Assembly: GCA_958496175.1 (NCBI GenBank)
Contig: OY292280.1
Location: 13,392,001 to 13,456,000 of the forward strand
Direction: 5' to 3'
Length of the DNA stretch: 64,000 nt
Source of the DNA: Sisyra terminalis
Lineage: Eukaryota > Arthropoda > Insecta > Neuroptera > Sisyridae
In this document: in pieces, positions 33,919-45,200 of the stretch
How positions within the stretch are numbered: position 1 is the first letter of the stretch
Layout: every line of letters begins with the position of its first letter
Made by a program: the position numbers and the translations under genes
Notes under the pieces: model-generated
Seen by the model: the letters and a program-made list of their open reading frames with translations, nothing else
What the model was told of the DNA's origin: nothing
Database searches by the model: none

Positions 33919-36900
33919 TTAACATTTACAATAAACAACTGCAGTACGAGATGGACTATAAACTTTCATTCGATTTTTCCTTCCAGCATAGTGTTCTGGT
34001 TCTGTAAGGTGAGCCACATTATGGTCAATACGTTCGAATCCTCCGAATTGGGAGTCATCGGAACAGAGTTTGACTCGGTAATCTCCAGGTTCTTCAACGC
34101 CGACCATATAATCGGTGAATGATTTTTCGTAGTGGAAATTAAAAACGAAAACTAGACCAGCACGTTCGAAGACAATCACCTTATCGTCCTCGTGTTTCCA
34201 TGAAACGTATCCCTAAACAATGATTGAAATTAGCTCGGTTTTTTTGAGGACATTTCCGGGAATATTACCGGATTGCTGTGAAGCCAGCCATATTGTTCTT
34301 CTAAAGCATTCATGGCTGCATCAAACAAATTTAAGTATTTGTACTTCAGTAAATTGTCATCAGCCAAATTCCATTGACGACGAGCGTAATGGTATGAATT
34401 ATTATTGCCTAAACGTGGAAAATCTAGCCATTCCGGATGACCAAATTCGTTTCCTAAAACATATTTTCTTTTGAATTTCCATTGAGAACAAGCAATTGGG
34501 ATCATGATTATATCTTCATTTGTCTGATGACCAATATGAACCGGTTAAAACTATTCTATTGGTCTTACAGAGAATGACAAGAGATTGTACAGTTTAAACG
34601 GGAATCGCATTTCCAGAAACAATGGTTCAGAATACTAAAGAAACTACTGAAGAATTTTTTGAGTATTACCAATGAAGTTCAAATATCCTTCTCCTCCTAA
34701 ACTATGAGTTATTAATCTAATCATTTTATGAAGTGCAATTCCACGATCAATAATTGCAGATGAATCCGATAACGTGGACATGTGCGTATACATTTCCTTA
34801 TCCATTAACCAAAAGGCTAATGTTTTATCTCCTACTAAAGCCTAAAAAAATATACCAAATACTATTTGTTCATATATCATTCATTTTAATGTTTAACTTG
34901 ATCATGCGATTCGGCATAAGCTACGGTTTTTTCCATCCATCTTCGATTTGTTAGAGTATGTACAATATTGCCCATGTTCCAGTCTTCGTCTTTAAACTTT
35001 TTCAAAAGTTCAATCCATTTATCAGGAATAGCCATGGCCAAGCGATAATCAAAGCCAATCCCTCCTTCTCGAACGGGACGACAAATTCCTGGCATTCCAG
35101 AAACATCCTACGCAAGAACAATGCAATAATGTTAAAAATAGAAGTAAAACAATCAAGGAAGTTGTACTTCGGCAATTGTGATTAAATTTGGATATATTGA
35201 ATGTAAAATATAATTTGCAAGCATCAAATAAACCACAGCTTCAGTATCGACGTTAAGACCAAAATATTCGTCATAGTTTCCACTGAAACCTTCGCCAATG
35301 CCCCGTGAATGATATAACATTGATGTGACGCCATCAAATCTAAACGAAAATTATTGATTTTAATTGTAGAAATAACATTTTTTGGTATCAAATCAGAGAT
35401 GTGAATTATAGTTTTAATATTTCTATGTTATAACAATCTTGCATAATATTACCTAAAACCATCGAAGGCATACTCGTCGAGATACCACCGTAAATTTGAC
35501 AACAAAAACCGCATTACTTCTACCCTGTAAAAATATTAAAACAATATATAAATATAAAACATGAAATTACCATGTAGTTGTTATAGTATACTCAGAATAA
35601 TTGAAAAGTCGACTACCCCAAAGTTTATGCTCTCCACGATCTCCATCGTGGAAAAAGCATGAATTTGTGCCATCGAACTCATTTAAACCATCGGCGACAT
35701 TTTTACTGGCATGCGAATGGACAATATCAAGAAGAACGAAAAGACCTGCAGCATGGGCAGTGTCGACCAATTCTTTTAGTTCTTCCGGAGTTCCAAAACG
35801 ACTAAAAACCAAAAACTCATAAAAATTGCTGAAAAAGTCTCTTTCATTCCATCCGCATGCATTCCATGCATATTGTATTTAAAAATGCATTTCGTTGTAA
35901 TTAAAGCAACTAATCTCTGTTCGTAATACTTTCCGTTAGGATGGAACCTAACGAGTTCTACACTAGTACCGGTATTAACAATATTTAACGAGGGAAATAA
36001 TTTTCTTTTGCATTCATTCCACTTTCCTTTTAACTTAGCTCTGATTACAATTGAAAATAACTAAATAAGAAACACCCTAATGTATGTACCTGGATGCAGC
36101 AAAGAAACTGGTAACTTGGTAACCAAAACTAGCATAGTACGCATGTTCCATAATGGCCATTATTTGAATAGCATTGTACCCTTGTTTCACAATCCGGGGT
36201 ACCACGTTTTGTGCAAATTCTTTGTATGTAGCAATTTTCGGTTCACTTGAACTGATTCCAATATGGCACTCGTAAATTCGAAGACTTTTAGGCCTCGATA
36301 TTTTTGGATGTTTGAAAACATATTTCTAAAAATGAAAATACAAGTTTCAGAAAAGTAGCCATATGAAAAATTCAGTGAGATAAAAGTTGTTTTTTTTCTT
36401 CGTAGAAATAGATACAGCACTAAAAATAGATATCATTCAAAAGAATAATTGACTTTGAATTAACCTTGAACATGTTTATCTTAAAAGAACTTTTTTGAGA
36501 TATCAGATTGTCTGAAGTTAAATGGATTCGGTGTAATGGTACACCACTTTATCTGCAACTCAATTTCTGGATAATAGTTAGCCTAACAAAAATATTTAGA
36601 TGGGAAATTTAAATAAGTGTTAATTAAATATTTAAATTTTTTTTTTACTTTATATTACAATTAGAATGATTCAAAACACTTACTTGATCTTGAGGGGGGT
36701 TCCACATTCGTTGTTTATACGTAACACTTTCGTGTAACGGTGGTTGCAGAACATATTTAGCCCAAGGGGAAAGACGATCCAACAAAGTTCCATCATGTTT
36801 TTGAACGATTACCTTTTATAATATAAAAAAAAAATAATTATTACAATAATTCAATGAAAAATCCTGTTAAAATAAATGCCTTAATTTCTGAGAAATGAGG

Positions 36901-39397
36901 AATGGCACACGAACCATCAGCTTTCGCCGGTATTTCAATTTCCCATTTTCCATATTCCAAGCGTTTATATGGGTGACTAGTTCTATTCCATTCATCTAAA
37001 ATTAATTAATTAAATCAAAATACGGTTATAATTAATGGGGTAGGAAGACAAAAGGCTCAAAAATCAAAAAATCGAATTTTATCGTATTTTCTTATATACT
37101 AATTAATTTATCACGTAAAATCCACGTTTTTGGTTTGTTTTTAATTTGTTTCTTAAAAACTTTATAGTGAATTTAAATAAGCATACGCAAAATTAGTTTT
37201 CTAAAGTTTAAACTACATATTTGGAAAGTTTGGGATATCTGGTAGCATTTTTTTTGCTAATAAAAATAAATTTAGTCAATTGGATCACCGAATCTCCATA
37301 AGATTACAAGTAAAACCATAGTATTTTTTAAATGGAATAACCCTTTAACGACTTAGTGAAATACTTTAAAAGTTTTACAGGTGCTTTAGCATTAAATAAG
37401 AAACATTATTCTAAATTTTTAATTGTCTGGTAGCATTTTAATATATCTCCATAACATCCTTTAACAGTTCTGGAGGGCGAATACCACCAAAAAGTGGTGA
37501 TATGAGACCTTGTAATTTTTTCATTCTTAAATTACAGATTAATAGAATCGTGATTTGATTCAACTTGGCCCAGCGATTTCAAAAATTTTACTACCAGCGG
37601 TTTCTAAAAAAAAAATGTTGCACCCCTTCAATATTTTTAAATTGCATTACCTTTGGCTCAAGTGTACGTTAGCACACCCACAATCTGGCAACGTTGCATT
37701 TTCGACTTTGTTTTTAATTTAATTCGCGATTAAATCGGTCCATAACAAAATGTAGCCACAAAAGAGAGAATTATACCATATTAGAATTAAATCAGCAAAA
37801 ATATCGCGAATTAAATTAAAAACAAAATCGAAAATGTAACATTGCCAGATTGTGGGTGAGCTAAAGTACACTTGAGCCGACATTTTAAATGCAATGGTTT
37901 CAAATTGCCTTTAAATGCCTTTTTATAAAGGGAAATCATCTCAAAAAAAAAAAGAAGAGTATGTACTAATGTACAAGCATAAGAATTTATATTTATTAAT
38001 CGTAATTAAAAAAATGGGCTCATGTGTACTTTAACACACGCATAATCTGGCAATGTTGCATTTTCGACTTTGTTTTTAATTTAATTCGCGATTAAATCGG
38101 TTAATAATGAAAATTTAGCCACAAAAGAGAGAATTATACCATATTAGAAATAAATCAGCAAAAATATCGCGACTTAAATTAAAAACAAAATCGAAAATGT
38201 AACGTTGCCAGATTGTGGCGTGTGCTAAAGTACACATGAGCCCATTTTTTTAATTACGATTAATAAATATAAATTCTTATGCTTGTACATTAGTACATAC
38301 TCTTCTTTTTTTTTGGAGATGATTTCCCTTTATAAAAAGGCATTTAAAGGCAATTTGAAACCATTGCATTTAAAATGTCGGCTCAAGTATACTTTAGCAC
38401 ACCCACAATCAGGCAACGTTACATTTTCGATTTTGTTTTTAATTTAATTCGCGATATTTTTGCTGATTTAATTCTAATATGGTATAATTCTCTCTTTTGT
38501 GGCTAAATTTTCATTTACTTTTAAAGCCTTAACTTTTAAACGGCTTAGTGAATAATTTTTAAATTTTCACAGGTGTTTTAGTATTAAATAAGGAACATTT
38601 TAATAAATTTTTAGTTGTCTATCTATAACATTCTTAACAGGGAAGACTAAGAAAGGGAAGAAATAGCAGCAATTTTAGCTTTTAGAGAATATTTTTTTCA
38701 AATGTATCGGAAAAATTCGGTAGAAATTTTATGATTGTGCAAAAAAGCGATAAAATTTAATACGCAAATTAAATTTTAGTGTAGAGACTTTGAGTTGAGT
38801 TAAGTATAAACATTAAAAGGTAATAAAGTTGATAATATAAATGTTATAAGTGCAAGTATAAAATTATCGGCTGAAATCAAATACAGGAGTTATATATAGT
38901 TTTACATGAAAGTAATTATTATGAAAAAAATATTCCTTACTGAAATCTCCGGCTAGATACAGTTGTTTAGCTCCGGGTGCCCATTCCCGACAAGTGACTG
39001 AATTGTCGGAATTAATTTGAGTTCCAAAGTATAGGTATCCCTGGGTGAATTCCTGAATTCCGCCGGCTTTATTTTCGATAATATCTAACGAATCTCGAAA
39101 GCAGGCATATCTGAATTGAAAACATACGAATTTGTTACTATGTGTTATCGGAGAGGATACGCAAGGTTATCGTTTTCTAAATTGAATTATTTGAGTAAAT
39201 CTCAATGACACGCAGCGGTCAATTTGGTTAAAAATAAATATGAGAGTTAAGAAAAATCAAATATGACGATGATAGAATACAAACCGGCGACGGATTTCTT
39301 TTTCATACGGTTTTAGGTAAGGATCACGTTCCAACAATTGTTGCAGTTCTGGTACCTCGATGGTCATCGGATCCAAACTGGAGTATTTGCCACCCAT
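33919..39397 (-). CDS. GBE1: 1,4-alpha-glucan branching enzyme
   Basis: The enzyme makes alpha-1,6 branches in glycogen in the cytosol. Twelve exons give 692 aa (human about 702): 39,285-39,397, 38,941-39,110, 36,880-36,995, 36,684-36,812, 36,090-36,325, 35,592-35,801, 35,453-35,524, 35,168-35,339, 34,898-35,107, 34,670-34,841, 34,269-34,453 and 33,919-34,212. The N-terminal CBM48 part includes [20 protein letters not shown]. The GH13 catalytic residues are the Asp of FRFDGV (351), the Glu of ITIAEDVSG (406) and the Asp of AYAESHDQ (475). The C-terminal domain carries [13 protein letters not shown] and ends VVYCKC. Intron 3 has a GC donor (AAG|GCATTT); the other eleven are GT-AG. Confidence 0.96.
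37655..38515. mobile_element. Three hAT MITEs in a large inverted duplication
   Basis: Complete copies at 37,655-37,878 and 38,017-38,242 are followed by a truncated, inverted-context copy at 38,380-38,515. The 137 bases between the first two reappear inverted between the second and third. The whole is an imperfect hairpin of over 800 bases centred on the middle MITE. It lies in GBE1 intron 2. Confidence 0.8.
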
Positions 39398-39961
39398 TCT
39401 GTCGGACGTTTGCAAAATGAATGATTAATTTTATTAAGATAATTGCGGTGCCTGTTTATTTCACTATTACGTGTTGGCACTTGAACTTGAAATCAAATGC
39501 TACACGAACGGAACGAATGTTTGTTTACTTCTGCAATTGCATTCATAAAATCTATGATTTTTTTTTGAATGAATGATCTTGACGTCAACGTGACATAAGA
39601 TGTCGCGCATGTCGCATGCCCAGATTAATAAAAACAACACGGGTTGCCTATCCATCCACAACCAATAAGAATGAATCGAAAATGACATTATCGAAAGAAT
39701 TTCAAATTTACTAAAATCAGTTATTTTATTCTTAACAATTACACAAATCGGCAAACACAAAAAGAACAGTTTTGCATAATTTTTATGATTTTAGTGCGCT
39801 AAATCCGAAAATGACTTCCATTTTGTTTCCTTGTACTATAGATATCTATGTTCAACAAGTTATCATCGATAAATAAGAAATAAAAGCAAATAACTGCATA
39901 ACAAATAACTGTTAAATTTAACATTGATAAGTATTTTATTTACTTCCGAATCACAATCAAT
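39398..39961. other. Intergenic; upstream of the branching enzyme
   Basis: Holds the promoter and leader of the minus-strand branching-enzyme gene. The open frames here show no domain features. Confidence 0.4.
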
Positions 39962-40161
39962 TAATGGATAATAATATATATAAGTCTTTGAGATTCAATT
40001 AAATTTCTTTATTATTATATTTATCTTTATTATTATTATTAAATTTCTTTATTTATGATTCTGTATTATTACCTGATGATGACAGTTTAAAACTGTCGAA
40101 ACGCGTCGTAATAAAGAAATTTAATTAAATCTCAAAGACTTATATATATTATTATCCATTA
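39962..40161. mobile_element. 200-bp foldback element carrying a hammerhead ribozyme
   Basis: Inverted ends of about 50 bases (TAATGGATAATAATATATAT and its complement) enclose an AT-rich spacer and a hammerhead. A remnant with both arms but no ribozyme occurs at 54,397-54,492. Confidence 0.75.
40066..40114 (+). ncRNA. Minimal hammerhead ribozyme
   Basis: Every conserved part is present in order. Stem I 5' strand TTATTAC (40,066-40,072); core CTGATGA (40,073-40,079); stem II GACAGTT/AACTGTC (40,081-40,087 with 40,091-40,097), loop TAA; GAAAC (40,098-40,102); short stem III GCGTC; and stem I 3' strand GTAATAA (40,108-40,114). Cleavage is expected after C40,107. The very short stem III is like that of the newt-satellite and Penelope-type hammerheads, which often work as dimers. 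Confidence 0.8.
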
Positions 40162-40188
40162 ACTGTTAAATATTTACAATATGGGCTT

Positions 40189-40857
40189 ACCAAAAACGGA
40201 GGTGATTTAAAAAAAAATCCTAAGATGCCTATCGGGACTTAATGATTGAAAATCGGGGCGAAAATGGTTGATTGTTATTTGACTACATATTACAACCACA
40301 AAACATTCTTCGGCAATCGAAAGCAGATTGCAGATGAGATCATTGAAAAACCGCAAGACTATCACATATATGAAGGGTTATCAACGTTGAAAAACATTTC
40401 CCGGTATGATCTTCCCGATCCAGATGCCTATCGGGACTTCTTTAAGATCAACCCCCTCTATGAATTCCAACCACTCTCTGCCACATGTACTTACTTCAAA
40501 GGATGCCCAATCAACCGGTTGGATATCTGCATCGCCTACGATTTACCAGAACTCGTGGGAAAACACAAAAAAGCCGTGGATCAATTCATAGGAAAGACTC
40601 AATCGAACAGTGGAAACACTGGCTAAACTATACCACCAAGAAAACAGCAAAGAAAGTGCCTCATCCTTACTGTATTCATTTCTTTGTTAATTTATTTACA
40701 GAAAATTTCAAAAAACTTACATCCACAATAGGTAGTGTGCTAGAAATTAGTATTAGCAGGATTGATTTTGTAATAGTAATTTTCAGCTTTAGAATGTTTG
40801 GAGGAATTTAGAACCTTTCACCTAATCTACCCTTCTCTTTGAGGATCCATCATGATT
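40189..40857 (+). pseudogene. Duplicate of the last exon and 3' end of the sarcalumenin gene
   Basis: 40,258-40,835 matches 31,268-31,837 nearly base for base, covering exon 9 and part of the 3' untranslated region. A few substitutions exist: the original stop codon TGA is changed to GGA, so the frame runs six bases further before TAA. The preceding bases (CAAAAACGGAGGTGATTT at 40,193) match sequence found downstream of the parent gene at 31,936. There is no P-loop or signal peptide, so a lone copy cannot be a working GTPase. Confidence 0.8.
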
Positions 40858-41345
40858 GTGATGAATTATGAATTAGCCATAAATCGTTTAATATCTGATC
40901 CAACGAAAATCGATCTTCAACTTTGCCTCCGAGTAGAGTTACCAATTCTAAATTTCAGAAAGTCTGGAGATCTTATGCCTTAATCCGGAGAGATGCATTT
41001 AATAAAAAGAAGAAGATATATTTACAAGAAAAAGTGTTCAAAATAAAAACAAAAAATCCTTTTTTTTTGTATAAACTCGAGTCTGGAGAAAGCTTAATTT
41101 TTCAGGAGTCTCTGGACTAAAACTGGAGAGTTAGTAACTCTACCTCCGAGAGGCCTGGAAACTATGATATTAAGTATTTAAAGCAATTTCCATCTCTTGG
41201 AAATGACATTAGAAATTCCTTCATCAATTCCAGCTTTATGGGGAGCGGTGGTAGAAGAACTTTATATGGAGGCACCAAAGTTTCATGCAAGACATTCTTT
41301 TCGCCAACTTTATGCTTCCTCGGAGGCAACTATTATTTGAATATA
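40850..41345 (+). pseudogene. Decayed coding fragment split by a hAT MITE
   Basis: Ignoring the MITE at 40,934-41,142, the plus strand reads NYELAINRLISDPTKIDLQL up to 40,933. It continues LREAWKL after the insertion, then after frame breaks HLLEMTLEIPSSIPALWGAV and VEELYMEAPKFHARHSFRQL. The composition is clearly protein-like, but stops and a frameshift break it. I cannot name the parent gene. Confidence 0.5.
40934..41142. mobile_element. hAT MITE with CCTCCGAG target duplication
   Basis: The termini TAGAGTTACCAA and TTAGTAACTCTA are inverted. The direct 8-bp repeat CCTCCGAG flanks it (40,926-40,933 and 41,143-41,150). It interrupts the decayed coding fragment. Confidence 0.9.
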
Positions 41346-41349
41346 ATAT

Positions 41350-42213
41350 GTTAATATATATTGTTGATTCTTTGTCAAAAATTGATAATTCTCCGAATGC
41401 AAATCCTCGGAACTACAGCAAATTGAAAATGATTTACAATTTCTTATTTTTGTATATGCTATGTCATTTAATATTTTCATGGTATTCATGAAACAAATGT
41501 AATGTTCACAAAATCAAATATATTTTAAGCATAATGTGGATTGTAATTACAGTGAGTTTACATCCCGTAATTCAAATTTACAACCATTAAAACCATAATA
41601 TTTCTATAAATTTTTCAAATTTTTCATGTTAAATTGTTAAAACTTCAATGGCATTTTTTTCTAGATAGGCAACCCGTGTAGCATAATAGTTTGGCTGACT
41701 GGCGCGCGCGGCGCTCACTTATCAACCACCGTTTTTTGTTTTAAAAACGTAGTTCCCTCTAATGTCACTAGATGGCGTTGAGTATGTTTCACTAGTTTTT
41801 CTCTTTTTTTCATACGTTTCATACGTATATAGGCATCTTTGTCTATGCTACACTTACTACATCTATGTGCTTCAAATTGACATAGATTTAAATTTTATAT
41901 TTTGCGTTTGCGCGAAAAGATAGAGAACGGAGACCACTATTATGACTCTCTTTCTGATGTTAACGCATTTTTCTGGCAGTAGAAGTATTGTGAAAATAGG
42001 AAGGGAAGTATGGCGGGTTAATTTTTTCTTGTGAAATTATCATGTCTAAAGATTAAATTAACTGCTCGGAATAGCAGAAAGTTTAAGTGTTTAGTTATTT
42101 CGCAAAGATTTATATCAAATCAATAGACAAAAGTCGATTTGCGACATTCGTTTCCCTAAAATCAGTTAGTTTTAGGTTAAATTTGGTTAAAAAAGTACGT
42201 AGTAGCTGTGACA
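41350..42213. promoter_or_regulatory. Intergenic and promoter region of NUP98-96
   Basis: A GC-rich stretch GGCGCGCGCGGCGCTCAC sits at 41,701. The ATATAGGCATC block near 41,828 and the short leader to 42,213 make this the likely promoter. The transcription start cannot be fixed by eye. Confidence 0.35.
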
Positions 42214-45200
42214 ATGTATAATAAACAATCATTTGGACAAGCCTCGAACACACCGGCTTTCGGTAAAACAATTTTGATTAGTTTTATTAAGATTTTTATA
42301 ATTGAAATGCTTGATTTTCTTAGGTTTTGGTCAAAGCACGAGTACGACTCCTTTTGGACAGCCTAGTTTTGGGAAAATGCCTGGTTCTTCTGGCTTTGGG
42401 AATACAGCTTTTGGATCAACTGGAACTTCGGTGTTTGGGACCCAAACTCAGTCGGCTCCAGGATTGTTTCCTTCCACATCAGCGACACCTTCATTCGGAC
42501 AAACTACTACAAACCCTAGCGGATTCGGTATGTTCCAATAGGATTTTTCTTAAAAATATTTAAATTTCTAAAACTGTAATAGATAAAACGATGTACTTAA
42601 CTGTTAATAGGCACTTTTGGAAATGTGGGAGGAACAAGTACATTGTTTGGGCAAACTCAGGGAACCACAAATTTATTCAGCTCTAGTACAACACCAGCAT
42701 TTGGCCAAACAAAACCAACAACATTTTCTTCTGGGTTTGGTACTTCAGCGGCGACTCCACTGTTTGGATCTACTCAACCAACTCAACCGAATACTGCAAC
42801 ACCATTGTTCGGTCAAAGTACTGCTGGTCAAAATTTATTCGGAGGAGGAGGAACAACGTTTGGTGGCGCAGCCACCCAAACTGGTACTGTGATTAAATTT
42901 AATCCAGTCGTTGGTACTGATACAATGGTGAAAAATAAGCTTTCGCATCCAATTAGTACTCGGCATCATTGTATCACATGCATGAAAGAGTACGAAGGAA
43001 AATCATTAGAAGAACTTCGATTTGAAGACTATCTTGCCAATCGTAAAGGACCTCAACAAGGAGCTGCTGGAACATCCAGTACGTTGTTTGGCTCGCAACC
43101 TGCAGCACCAACTCAAACATTGTTTGGTCAAACTCCTGCGGCTGCAGGAGGTTTTGGTCAAACGCAATCCATGTTTGGTTCGACCCAAAACACTGCAAGT
43201 TTGTTTGGACAAAAAGCACCTGGATTTGGGACCGCGACAACTTCGACAAGTTCCCCGTTTTCTTTCAGTTCAGCTCCTTCGGCCACACCATTTGCGTCAT
43301 CTGTGCCAAAACCTTTTGGCGGGCCTTCAGCAGCGACAAATTTGTTTTCTTCGTCTTCAACGGCCGCAACTAACACCTTTGGACAACCAGCTCCTACTTT
43401 TGGTTCCTTCGGAACAGCCACTACAAATACCAATTATTTTCAACAAAACAAACCTCCAATGTCTTCGTTTAGTATGCCTCCAGCTTCGAATGCTACATTT
43501 GGTACATTCGGACAAGCTTCGACAACGAATGTTTTCGAAGCACCGAAAACCACTCCTTCGGCGTTTCCTACTAATACTTTTGGCCAAACTCAACCAACTC
43601 AACCATCGTTTGGTTCGTTTGGACAAACTCAACCACAACAATCGAATCTTATGTTCAACACCAATACTTTCAATAAGCCACCAGGAACCAATTTTGGGCT
43701 TTCCATGTCAAATACACCAGGAATGCTTGGTTTCAACAATCAAAGTCAAACTGCCCCTGGTCTTTTTGGAAGCAAACCATCTGGTACTGGTCTTTTCGAT
43801 ACGTCAGCTCAAAATCAACAGTCGTTATTTTCTGGCACTTTTGGCCAATCAACCCTCCAACCGTTTGGACAATCTCTTATGCAACCGTCACTCCAATTCC
43901 CGCCAGCAACATTGCCTGTTTCTCAGATTCATGATATGATAATGACTTGTGCTCGTCAATATCCAGAACAGGATATTTTTAAAGGTTTGACTCCAATTCC
44001 TGAATCTGCGTTGGTTACTAATCCAATTGCTATCCAAAATGTCATTGATTCTTCACTAAAAGTTGATGATCCAACTAGTCAGAAGAAGGTGAATCACACG
44101 AAATTAGTCGGACGAGTTTCTCAAAAATCGCGACTTTTTTCTGGCTTGGACGATGATGATGAATTGGGTGTTAATACATTTGCGAAACTTCCAAGAAATC
44201 CTCGTCGTTTGTATATCAAACGCTTCCCAGCACTTCCACCTCCAACGGAAGATGACACCAATAGTGAAACGACATCACTTTTACAAAACGATCAGATGCA
44301 AAAGGATATCGAAGAGAACGGAAAGCCAAAATCTCCAACAATTACGGAATCCTCAATCGATGCAGATTCCCCAAGAGATATGGTTTCTTCAACCAATATT
44401 CCCGAATCGAACAGTGATACATCTTTAAGTACTCTTTACCTTTCTGGCGACAATAGTACAAGTTCTATAATTTGCGAGAAACTTTCATTTGGATCTAAAT
44501 CCGAAGCTACACAAACCCCGGACCATACGGATGTTCAATTGGAAAATAAATCTTCCAACGATGACATTCCAATGGAATCATTATTTTCATCAAAATCTCG
44601 AATTTCGCTTGATGACACCGAAATTGAAAATAGGACTGTCACTGAGGAAAAACGTAAGTTTTTAGTTCGTAAAGATAGGCTCCACTGCGAAATTAGTTTA
44701 AAATCCCGGAATTACTTCCGTCCACTATCTTTCTGGATTAATGGTTCGCCTGTAAATGGGGTCACCGCAAATCTTTCAAATGGACCCAATATTTTCGGGT
44801 AGAATCAAAGAAAGATATTTAGAGTTCAGTATACAGATCATGATAAAATTATCAAATTTTTGAAGATATATGACCAGGATTTAAGTGTATTATTTCTTTA
44901 AGAGATGTTTTTCTTCTTTTAGCGATTCATCCTACGGGAATCAAATGTACTCGAGTTGGATACTATACTATTCCTAGTCTTGATGAGTTGATACCATTGA
45001 TGCAAAGCGATGGTTCGATAATTGTTAACTCTTTTACGATCGGACGTCAAGGGTATGGAAATGTATTTTTCCCGGATACCTTCGATGTAGCCAATATCGA
45101 TATCGATAAACATGTCCATTTCCGTTATAAAGAAGTTATAGTTTATGTACGAGCTGATGAAAAGCCACCTGTTGGACAAGGTTTAAATCGAGAAGCCCAA

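Noticed and set aside
43006..43641. Minus- and shifted-frame ORFs across NUP98 exon 3
   Set aside because: Shadows of the FG-repeat codons, lacking stops because of the repeated composition.
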